Shown here one piece after another: positions 24,001 through 36,300 of a stretch of 64,000 nt of DNA; positions within the stretch are counted from its first letter, which is position 1; every line of letters starts with the position of its first letter. The stretch is from Sycon ciliatum. Lineage: Eukaryota > Porifera > Calcarea > Leucosolenida > Sycettidae. Location: positions 12,524,734 to 12,588,733 of the forward strand of contig NC_088646.1 in NCBI RefSeq assembly GCF_964019385.1, in the 5' to 3' direction. The notes below the pieces were generated by a model. The model made no database searches. It worked only from the letters and a program-made list of their open reading frames with translations, and was not told the DNA's origin. A program made the translations under genes and the position numbers.

Positions 24001-27000
24001 ATGACAACATGGACCAAAATAACAACACCGTGACAACACCGTGACAACACCGACAAAAAAATGACAACACAGGGCCAAAGGACCAGAACAACAACGAGCA
24101 CAAAGCATGTGTGAATGCAGTGCAGATATAATTACGCACATGCATGAAGAGGTGGAAGACAGGGTACACACACACCAAAGACACCAGACGCACGCCGCGT
24201 ATGAGTTCAGATGCTTTCAAATTGGTCTTCCAATGCATCGTAATACTCTAGTACGTGTATGTGGCACATTGCTAGGTCCCTGGCCAGCCCACTAAGGATC
24301 ACACGACTGAGTGTGACCACCGCAGTGACGAAAAATCCAAACACAACCCTTCTTTGTAATATGAGAAAGTGGTAGTGACTTCGGCGATGGTTACATAGGG
24401 AAAATGTTTGCTCCCAACACCGGAGCTCGCGCTTTCCGCCGACTTGACTTCGATGGACTTCTCGTGTGCTCTGGATGGCGGTCCTGAGTCAGTCAAGTGT
24501 CAAGTCAAGTCGGCAGAAAGCACGAGCTCCGGTGTGGGGAGCAAACAATTTTCCTATGAAATATCTTGAGAAAAATTTTGAATTCAACTGCAGGAGGAAC
24601 ATGGTAACCATGATTCGAAGTGCTTGTCAAGTTGAAAAGCAGGAGCCTGTACTGAACGAGTGGAAGACAAGGTACAGAGCTCTGGAGAGTGAGCTGGCTC
24701 AAATCAGGCGGCCACGCCGGCGATGCAGCTAAGTTGAGAGCTGCTGGAGCACACTCCCATGTTCATGAGGCTGCGAACGGTCTTCAGCAAGGCCAGAAGA
24801 AAGGCAGCATGTTTGTGTTGTGATCACGTGAAAAGGACCCCACCGCTTCTATCCCATACCACGTCATTCCACCTATCTGTGAATACAGCTACTTGGTCCA
24901 GCTCATCGCAATTGTCGCTTATCTCCCACGCACTTTTTGACAGGTAAAACCCAGTCCAATCACGATATCTAACTTACTTTTGCTTGGGAGGTTGTGATGG
25001 CAAGATCAAACGAGGCACCAAAGAAAAATTATCGCGACTAGCGCTTTGAATCGCGATGAATTTATTGTCTGTGTTGCCAAACGCCAAGCGCAGCGACCTG
25101 AAGACGGGAACTGTAGCAGGGGCAACTGACATCCTAGCCTGGAGAGAGTGGCAGGCACGCGTGCACGGCAGAGGAGTATGACTATGAGCGTCATGCTGAA
25201 GAAGAAAGGTGTTTTCGATGTGCGATGCAGACGTTTTGGTTTTTTGTTCCTTCTGGACTTGGCAGCAGCATTACAATAGTCGTGGTCAGCGTATCCAGTG
25301 GAGCGTATGACAGCTGTCTGGAGAGGCCTGTATGCCTCATTCGAAGGCTCTGTTGAAACACACTGTGGTGACACACAGGTCACACTGCCCAAGGGTCCTT
25401 CAAGCACCGAAGTGACAGCCACAACTGTTCCTTTCCCATTGCTGCCATACGACAGGCTGAGAAAGCAAGAGATGCTCTACCAGTCTACGCCAGCAGCTAG
25501 ACACCAGCAATTAAATGTAAGGTCATGTAACCAGGCAGGAGTGATGGAGAGTTGAATGAACTCTGGACCTGTAAGAGTCTGAGTTCAAGAACCCGCTCCT
25601 TCGCTGATTTATTTCGTGCATTTTGCTTACCTTCCTTCCCTTCTATGACTCGCTTCACCTGATTCCATGGCTCAAATTTTTTTCTTGTGGCGGAGAGTAT
25701 TCATGTATCATGCTTCCTCACTATGCCTATTGAAAATTTCGCAGAGTGGCAACAAAACTCTTTTTCTTAGTGGCGATAGATAAGCGACAATTGCGATGAG
25801 CCGGACCAAGTAGTCCATTAATTTTTTGATGATACTGGTACTCTGCATAAAAACTCTCACTATTGTTCGTATTTACAGGACTCTATGCCAAACAAGTGAC
25901 AAAGAAGACACGAATAAAGACAAATCCAGCCGAGCAGCACAGACACTTCATTTCCAGTATAACTGTGTACTCACTGTTGGACATCTGCAGCTTCTTCTTG
26001 ACGCGATGTACCGCCGGTAGTTCTCTGCTGAGTGGTGGGCGTACCAACAGTCTCCATCACACCGCGAATAGACTCCACAACACCAACAACGGCCGGCACG
26101 ATAGCTAGACCAGTGGATGACTTGGAAGTGATGGTATCGCCTTTCATAGTGCGACTGAAAGCAGGATAAACACAGGAGATTTCTTGACCAATCAGCCTGG
26201 TTGTTACCATACTGTACAGCACAATCCATGTACAGTCAGTCAGTGCCACACTACACAAATCACCAAATTCTACTAAAGGAACTTAGAACACAACAGCCCC
26301 CAGCAGTACCATTATTATAGTTTACAGAAAAAGTGAGAAAAGCTGAAACCCCATAAATTGCAGGGGTGTGTGCATGTCTTAGTGTGCCACAAGCAAATAT
26401 GTACATAAGCTTCTTTTATCAACCACGGCACACTCCATAGAAAACCGGTCTTGTAAGTAGAGTTTGCATGACTGCGCTGCAACCGTGCACGGGTCTCAAA
26501 CTCGGGACCTTTTTTGCTTCGCAGGCAAACCCACAACCACTCGGCCAAAGCACGGTTCTTCCTGTAGACCGGTGTGCATTGCACATAGGTTCATATGTAT
26601 GTATGTTGAAACATGATTGCATGGTTGAGATGACCGACGTCGACAGCAAGGTCACAGCTTTCTAAGATATACATAACAGTGCATAGATGCATATCATCGT
26701 AACTCGACGTAAACCTTAACCATTCTGTTGCTGTACCTCAGCAATGGAGATGAACCCGGAGATGCAATGAGTGATGATACCGCACGAGTGAGAGCTGGCG
26801 ATGAAGATAGAAGAAGCGATGCTGCAGCACGAGGCGTGATGACTTTAGTGGCCTTCACGGTCGATGCTGACTTGGTAAGTTCAGCTGTCACAAACGATGG
26901 TGTTATGGGAGTTGTTTGGGGAGTTGCCGTTGCACCCATCTTCACAGGTGCGACAGCCTGCATTGGCTTTCCAGCGTTCTCGGATGCATCATCTTCTCCT

Positions 27001-27192
27001 GTCTCTGCTTGGTCCTCTGGTACTGTTTCTTCTTCATCTGGTCCACCGAGGAATCCTCTTGCCTGAGCCAATGCCACTACTTGTTCCAACCATAACCTGC
27101 AAGTGTACCACATACATAACAACACATACCACACAGGACACAATGCTCTTGTTACTTTCAGTCGGTCAACAATGCCAACCATGTCCAGCCAC

Positions 27193-27252
<60 letters not shown>

Positions 27253-27257
27253 CACGC

Positions 27258-27314
<57 letters not shown>

Positions 27315-30300
27315 ATATGGTGCAGTGGTATGTGCAGCGATTTCCAATCGATAGGTTGCGGGTTCGATTCCCGACGATTATGGTCACACACGTCTTTCTT
27401 CTCTTTCTCAGACTCTTCCTGACTTTTCTTTCATTCTCCTGGGTGGTTACCAACAGCCAGTGCATGCCGGAGTATGTGGTGTGATGTGTGTGTGGGAAAA
27501 AAAGAAAAAAAAGAAAAAAAGAAAAAGACCAAAAATAGGGATTCACTGGCCAGAAAAAGTCACTTCAAATAGCTGTATGGTGTAGACCAGGCTGAATAGT
27601 GACGGTCAATTCTTCAGCCTTGCAAGCTGTTGAATGGTGCAATCCCAGCACAAGTTGCTATGGCTTCTGCCGTAGCATTGCTATCATCGCCTCCGGCGAT
27701 GGGCGTCAAAGGTCAAAGGTCAAAGGTGTGTGTGTGTGTGCCATGGACTTTGTAAATGTATGATTGGTGGCACTGGAAGCACTGCTACAGTGGGCTAGCA
27801 TATCTGTAAGAATTGTTCCAACAAAGACTAAAAAACATAGGCCCACTAATAATTATGGGAACTGCTCGCACTATACGACTCGTAATAATAACCGCTCGAT
27901 CTATTTCTTATCGAGTAAGTAACGAGTAATCGATATAATCGTTTCAGCACTACAAACATGTTGACCTCCACCAGTAGCACTCCACTTCACAGCGGTAGTG
28001 CGGGTAGATTGACAATGATCAGTAATATGGTATTACATAAGGGTGTGAAGGAATGAAACCGCAGCTGGATTCACAAAGCTTAATCCGTGTCACAACAGCA
28101 TGCTGGAAAGTTGTGCGTGCTTCCCCTAGCTGCATCTCATGTTTGGCATTTAAGTGGTCTTTGTAAAAATAAATAAAATAAAAGATAGAATAAAGAGTGG
28201 TAACTTACTCAACTTCTGTCTGGCAAGCCATCTCCCGGGACTCGGTACACGTAGTCTGTACACAAGCATTACTCTGCTCCACACGAACAGGTGCCGGGGC
28301 CATCACTGGCACTGCTAAACTTCTACTGTGCTCAGACATCGGCGAGGGAGCCATGGCCAGGGGATTTTGATCCACTTCGGTCATTTCACCATTCGTCAGC
28401 GCACTGGCATTCTGCACTTCAGGTGATGTACCCACCTCAGCAGTCCTGATCTCCTCTGCCTTCCTCTCTTCTCTGAGCACTTCAGCTTTCCGTCTCTCCT
28501 CAGCCAATTTCTGCTCCAGTGTTTCAACACGCCGTTTGAGTTGTTCTTGATCAGCCTCGGATCCCTGGACATGCTGACGTTCTTCGTTGAGACGCTGCTC
28601 ATAACGACTTACTCTTTCGGCTGTTTCGCTTTGAGTAATTTCCAGGCCCTCTCGCCGTACTCTCTCTTCTCGGAGAAGCTTTGTCAGGTTTTCAGCCTTG
28701 GTCTTTTCTGTTTCGTTTTGCCTCTCAAGTCGATCGGCACGGTGCTTCTCTTCCTCGAGCTGGTCGTCAGCAAGGCGCAAGCGATCGTTACCCATAGCTA
28801 CTTCTTCACTGGTGGAGACAAGCTTATCGGATGTGGAGCGCAATTCTTGGTTAGCTGTCACCAGCTTCACTGACACTACGGCTAGCTCCTCAGAAGCGCT
28901 TGTCAGATCCTACACAGGTAGAGCAGCAAAAGAAAATGTATGAAGAAAATGGCTGGCAACAGAAGGTGCTATCCATAACACCATCACTACCGTGACAGTA
29001 CACTAATACACCGATACAGTCGTCCCTCTTTAATACGGCACTTTATAAACCAGCACCCTCTATAAACCAGCACAATTTTCATTAGCCAAAATGTCCTCTT
29101 CATGCACATTGCAACAGTAGATCAGATTTGTTAATCCAGCACCCTGCCTAATCCAGCAGAATTTCTTTGCCACAAAAGGTGCGCCACCGTACTAACCAAC
29201 CCAAGGCAACGGAAGGTGTATGTATGCACTTAGCATCAAGCACATACAATTCACACAACTATTATCACAACTCAAGGATGTGGATGGCTAAGTCTCAAAT
29301 TGTCCACCAGAGACCGTCTACATCAAGATCAACGTACATTTCTAAGTTGCAACTTCTCCTTCTCGGACAAGTCCAATCTGTAGGGACAACAAGACACAAG
29401 AAGTTCATGGTGACGAGGACAACCAGACACAAGAAGTTCATGGTGACGAGGACAACCAGACACAAGAAGTTGATGGTGACGAGAAAGTTCTACATACTAG
29501 TACAAGGTATACTGTCGACACATGGAGCACCATAAGAGAAAATACAATGCAGGAATACTGTACAAGGAAATGGAACACAATGGTAAACCAACACACAGCA
29601 ACTTCCAACCACTCTAGGACCATTGCCACAGCATCTAACCTTGATCACTCTTATCCCCCAACAACTGGACAATCACCTTATAAGCGCATGGTGGGGAAGG
29701 CGGGGGGGGGGGGGGGGGGGGGGGCAGCCAGGAGCACTGCCCAACAACATGTGGCAAATTGGAAGTAAACCTTGTCCATACCTTGCTTCTAAGCTAGCAA
29801 TGCGATCTTGTGCAACCTCTGACTTCTGCTGGGCAACATCATCAACACGCTGTTCCAACTCCAAGTACTTGCTGTAGAATTTTTGCACACAGAAAAGGAA
29901 TTTCATGTTGATATGTCAACTAGTTCTGCCATACTTAGGACTGATGATGCAATGTGACAAAAGCACCCAAGATATGATATATTAACCCTTTAAAAGCCGA
30001 CCCATACTTGAATGCGTAGAATTCTACGCATTCGTTTTTCTGTTCCACATGGCGTGATTTAGCTCGTAGAACTCTCGTTCAAAGGGGAAAGGGTCATGAA
30101 CTAAACCTGCCTTCGATCTAAACCCATTTCCAAGGTGGTTTGTATCTAAAAATCTGAAGGAATCGAGGTTCTAAAGTGCGCGACAAAGCACTGCGCACTC
30201 AAGCACATCCGTGCGGAAACTAGTTAGAGACAGACTGGCATTTGCACAGTACTTCGTCCAAACCCAAGCCAAAGTTGCTGTTTGACGACAAGAAGAACAA

Positions 30301-33300
30301 GCAATGGCTGCCAAATTAGATACGGACGCTGCTCTAGCAATGCTAGCGATGCTTTCCTCGGACGATGATGCCTCCAGTGAGAGCATTTCCTCCGAGTCGA
30401 ATGATGAACGCGACATGCTGCCGTCGGACGACAAGGAGGAGATCGATTTGAATTTAGCTGCTGAAGACACACTTTCCGCTGATGCCGGGGCATCCTGGAG
30501 CTCTGATGGCAGCGGCAGCATGAGTGACTCTGGAGACGACGACGACTTTCTCCCAATCCCAGGACCAGGCCGAGGAGAAGTCGCAGCACGTGGAAGAGTT
30601 AGAGCGGGGCCAGGTCGAGGCCAATCAGCTGATCACCCACGTGGCGGAGGAAGAGGACGTGGACATGGGCCTGGAAGAGGCGCTCACGCCGCGGCCGCTC
30701 CTATAATCTTCCACGAGTGGAACAACATCGACCCTGAGCCAGAGCCTTGTGTCTGCGAACCGGCGAGAGAACACGGACTTCGCCTGCCGGACGACTTTCA
30801 GCCCGAGAACGAGATGAACGGGTCATGGCTAGATGCTCCATGTCAAGAAATTAGAAGTTTCATAGCTCTGTTGTTGTATTTTGGCCTAGTTCAGGTTCCA
30901 GACGTAGACAAGCATTGGAGCGTTAGGAGTATATACCATGGCCTCTGGACACGGAAGTTGTTGTCCTGAGCTCGTTGTCGTGCCATAAAGGCCTTTTTCC
31001 ATTGCTCCCCGTTCGGTGAATGAGCAGACAATGATCGACTCCGGAAAATTATATATTTATACGGTCACTTGCGCGGCCGGTGCAAGCAACTATGGCAACC
31101 GGGCGCGCAAGTATCGCTTGACGAGAGGATAATCAGATTCAAGGGTGGACAGCAGATGAAGGTATACGTGAAACATAAGCCAGTGAAGTGGGGCTTCAAG
31201 TCGTATACGCTTTGTGATGCCAATAATGCATACAATCCACTGAATGTTGGTCCTACCGGCAAAGTATTATTTTAGGATATGCTAGAAATAGCCACAATAA
31301 CGGCTTCCAAATTGGTGGTAGCTTGCCAAACACTGAACGCAGGACAAATTGATAGGCCTGCCACGTAATTTTCGTGAGAACCTTGTGCGGCAGCTCGGTG
31401 GCCTGTCATTGTGTCATTGTCATTGTATTGTGTGCACCACCGGAAACTACGCACGCCCCTGCCGTAGCCAAATTCAAGCAACTACACACTGCCCACACTC
31501 CACAGAATGAAGGCAGGGGTGCCAACTGCAGTGTTTGCTGGAAGACCCAGCATACCCGGCGCAGGCGAAGACCGTTTGCTTCAGTGCGGCCTGCCGCGAT
31601 GATAAACAGAGATAAACAGATAAACATCACAAACGATAGACTGTTTTCAATTGTTCCATTCCCCTGCCTATGATGCTTACCGCTAGAAATTAGGTTAGAA
31701 AAGCTTGGTACTTTCAGGTTGCATTTGGTTGGTCACATTCCACAATGGGAATCACTGGGAATCATTCTTGCCCGTTTGTTTGGTCAAACAATTCCGTTAG
31801 GTTGGTCCCATTCCAGAATGGGAATCGCTGAGATTCCAGAATGGGAATTGCTGAGATTGACTCTTTTTGGAGAATGATCATTCCACCTCACATGCTGGCA
31901 TGAGCATTCTCATTCCGGAATCAAAAATGATAACGGTTGCCGGAAGCCAAACAATGTAGCGACAGATTCAAGTGCCTCAAATCATGCACTCAGAAGTACC
32001 TTGACTCTCTCAAGGAAACTAGAGTCGGGTAAAAGTGAAGAGAGCAGCCGTTCCACAACATCATGGAATTGTTCTGTCAAATGATTCCTACTTGAAGAAG
32101 TTGATTCTGGCGCGTTTGTTTGGTCAGGTGATTCTCACCCATTCCCATTCCAGAATAGTTGTCATTTACGTTCTGAAAATGCCCAACCAAACGCAACCTC
32201 AGTAGGTCATTGTATAGGTCATTGACACTGACATGTATACTTTCACATTACAATTTAGAATAGTTCGCAATTGTATATAATTATTTATTTCCTATGGCCC
32301 TGGGGTCATATAGAATGCTGGGATTTTTAATATTTTGCTTTTCTGTGACTCTTTAGGGCATATGCTGCTAGTGAAATACACAAGATAAAGGCTTGGTATA
32401 GGCCATTGACACTCATATCTATAAGTTCACATTATAATTCAGAATAGTTCGCAATTATGTATATATTTCCTATGGCCCTGGGGTCACATAGAAAGCTGGA
32501 ATTTTCAATATTATACTTTTCTGTGACTCCTTGGGCTTGGGGTATACGCTGCTGGAAAAAATAAGTGTGTATGCAAAATTCGCTTGATATTTGCACTGTG
32601 GCCATGTTTCTACATGCCCTGTTTCCCAAGCCCGAGTATACTCGGGTAGAAAATGTACTGTATGTACAGTGAACTCGGATTGCGTATACCTCGCTATTCA
32701 AACCTTCGCAACTCTGTTATACTTTCTTCGATTCTCACACCTGACAGCTCGTTGGAAAGCTGAAGGAATAAGCTTTCCAATGTTATGTCGTTTGCTGGGG
32801 CGAAAAGTAAAAATATTGGAGTGCCGAAGGTGGAAATGAAATTTACGCCCGAAATACAGGGCACAACATTTCGCACATCGGATTTTCGAGTGAAGATCCG
32901 CGGGAAGGGACTTTCCCTGTGACTCACAGCGGCACAGCCCATGCGTGTCGGGTACCAAAATAAGCGCTTGAACTTCAGGAATCTGAGAGAGTTTGAATTT
33001 TTCCTCTGCGCTGTCTGAGTAAAACTGTATAAGTGAAGAAATTTGTGACTGCGTGTGGAGTATCTCTTCGAGGCCCGATAGAGCAGCTCCCAACGGAGCG
33101 TAAAGGCAACTCTATTGCTCATGCTGAGTGATTATTCGTTTCGTTTGGACAGAGAAGGCTTCAAGCTTTCCAAAGAGCCCAAGATCATCAACTTCCGTTC
33201 CTGGTGAGTGAAGTTAGATTTTTTTCAAATCGCTGGTCTGCTCTGCAGAGTGACAGAGAGCGAGGCTCAGCGAGCGACTGGGAATTCATGGGTTTCAGGC

Positions 33301-36300
33301 CGGGTGGAAAAACTATTTGCACAAGGAGATCATAAATAGCTAAGCAGCAGTTTTGAACGCTAAATGACTTACCGCTTCTCCTCAATAAGCTGCCCCTGCA
33401 CCTGATGCTCTCGTTGGGCAAATTGCCGCTGAAGATCTTCCCTGAATTTCTTCTTCTCATCAACAGCCTCCTTGACCTTCTCTCGTTCACGCTTCAGTTC
33501 CTGAAAGAAAGAAAATCCCACAGAGAGTCCGCAACCCATGAAGAAGGTCCTTCCAAATCCATGCTGAACCTGAAACTTATTTATCAGTCTACTCTGAAGC
33601 CTCCCAGTGAGTTCCCATGGAGTTCTACACAACGTGAGAGAGGGAAGGTTTACGTAGTCCTCGCCTGTGGTCAATATAATCTAATGGAATTGCAGGTACT
33701 GTAAGTCAACAAACATTCGGCGCATATTTATTTTATTTTCAGCTATATTCGGCCTGGTCATGTTTGGCCGAATATTTGTTGCTGCCGACATTTTGTTTTG
33801 CAAGGTTCAGTGTGGCAGTAGTGTATACAAGTGGCAGCAGTACAGGCCGAAAATTTAATGCGGCCAAAATGGGTTTTAGCCCTGGGAGGCCGAAATCTGA
33901 ACAGGCCGAAAATTGGTAGACTTACAGCACAGTGATTTCTTCTATTTTAATTATATTTCAAAAAACATGTATCAATGCAAAATGGGCATCCACAGGCATA
34001 TATTCAGGATTGAGACGGTCAGGTGGCCACAGGAGAATGCATCACCACTTACTTCACGAGCAATTGCAAGTTCCTTCTGTTCACCAAACCGCTGTGACTG
34101 CATGGTCTTATTCTGCGTCTCCAGGGTTGATAGGCGTGCTTTCGTTTCCCGCAAGTCAGCCGCAGCACGGTCCAATTCACGATTGTCCCGTTCCAGCGAT
34201 GCCAGTCGACTTTGGAGTCTAGGCATAGCCAGCAGAAAGATTCAACCACAGTTCATATCACTTTCGCCACAATAGCGGTATGTTCTGATACAAATAGCAA
34301 ATTTCGGAAATCGCCATGCCAAGCCAAGTTACGCCTGGCTTGCACTGAAGCCGATACCTTAGACTGTTTAGACTTCTCCAGGCCATGACATCATTACCAT
34401 GATTCGTGCATGCACAGTTGAGGTCTTCCTACAATGTGTTTACCCCCTATATCTGTGGAGGTCCTGCAGTTTTCCTATTTGTAACAGTGCTGCTGTGCGC
34501 ATGTCTATGCTTCATAACACATACACACAACTAGGTGAGCGCTTTGTAACACCGTCTGATGTACGTGACAATATCAGTGATTAGCAACACTATGTCAGTG
34601 ATTTGTAACACATGCAGACGACTATGTGCGTGCAGCTCACAGTTCAGCATCAGACTTCTCCTGGGCAGCCTGTGCCAGATTGAACTCGACATTTCCCAGG
34701 GATGGTGTAACTGCAGAATAGGGTAGGAAGAAAAGCCACAAACAGCAATGACCATCTCTTGGTATTCCATGCCATCCATCGTTTGCAGTGTCATCTCAAA
34801 GTTCAATATGCAAGGTTTTTTTTAAGGGTACAGTGCAGTACCTGAGCCAGCAGGCGTGGCAAACTTCAAGTTGTCCAATTCTTGCCTCAGATCTTCAATC
34901 TGATCAAGACTGTGGGACACACAACAGAGAACAGTGCATCATATCAGAGGCAGACAATGTCACAAATACCACGAGTAAACCCATGTTGACTCAAAGAGAC
35001 CAATTCGAAAAAGTCAGTGAACTCAGTGGAAAATCAAACACACCCAAATTGTCTGCGGTGAACCAAAGATTCATCCACTACCTCTCCCCTGGACACATAC
35101 CCAGTCTCTTATCATCACTACTATAGGTCACGTGCACACCGGTAGGATTGTTATAAGCACTATGCGCACAGTACTGAAATAGTTTGAAATACAATTACTT
35201 GAAGTACCTTGGTACTAGCAAGCATGCAGCTGACAATACAGTAAAACCTGTGACTAACAACCACCACCCCTTGGGACCAGAGAAAGCGGTCTTTAGTGGC
35301 AGGTGGTCCTTAGTTGGAGGTTTGCACTGTACAACCATTATATGAATGTGAGACCGTCCGTGCCTGGCAAAGTGGTCTGTAGTAGCAGGCTGGTCGCTAG
35401 TCACGGTGGTCTTTAGTTACAGGTTTTACTGTACCTGAACCCATGGAGAAATACTTCACAAATTTACGAATGCTGTGCCTTACTATTGCTGGCCGTTCAG
35501 CTCCAGTCTGGCATTCTGCTCCATCAGTACTTGAAGTTGCTCCATGTCACTTTCCTTTGCCTAAAGATTGGAAACAGGAAAGTGCAGTCACTGGTCAGGC
35601 TGAGCTGAGACATGATAATAGTAAGTAGAAACTGTCCACAAACAGAGGAACTTTTCACGGGCCAGTGGCCTACCATAATTATTAATTATAATCCACACTC
35701 GTCACCATGGTGGTCCATATTTCACACCCATCATCATAGTGATTGTAAGTGCACGGCATAAGACCATAGGCACACTCGCGGTCACCAAGCGAATATCAGC
35801 GAGGAAGAGAAATGGCGGAAAAAGCAGAAAGGGGTTGTGTGCAATTGGCATCCAACAATTCAACATACAAAACAACATAGTTCACGCACAGCATACTGCA
35901 TGAAATGAACAGCAAGACACCGCAGAATGTATGTGATCTGCTAGAGTCACGGTTGCCGGGGTTCTACAACCTGACTCGATGTGCATAGGAGATAGAATCA
36001 CCAACCTCAGTCAATGCCCGCACTTGCTGTTGAAGCTGAGCATTCTCCATCTCAACATCGTCTACAAGCACAGAGTGGATTGAAATGCAAAAGTTGGGAT
36101 GAACCATTTGTTTACAGTGCAGTAACACTGTCTATGTGTGCACTGTTCATTTGGGTTTTTTCACTTGAGAATACAGGAGCATTGAAGAGACTTGATAGTG
36201 CATTACATACAGACTGATCGGTCAGAATGATTAGTATGGTCAGTGCATGGTCGAAGCATGGTAAGTTTATGGTCAGAGCATGGCCAGTGTATGGTCAATG

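Noticed and set aside
24600..24732. Plus-strand helical frame ([18 protein letters not shown])
   Set aside because: It resembles a coiled-coil exon but has no neighbouring plus-strand exons or conserved context. Kept only as an unexplained short frame.
26728..27066. Plus-strand open frame of 112 residues
   Set aside because: It is the antisense shadow of exon 22 of the CCDC88-like gene, whose minus-strand frame has matching splice sites.
28541..28943. Plus-strand frames over exon 21
   Set aside because: Antisense shadows of a long coiled-coil exon, with hydrophobic composition produced by the complement of Glu/Lys codons.
29167..29535. Plus frame over the 33-bp repeat as a repeat protein
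   Set aside because: No conserved flanks or splice sites. It lies in an intron of a well-supported gene on the other strand.
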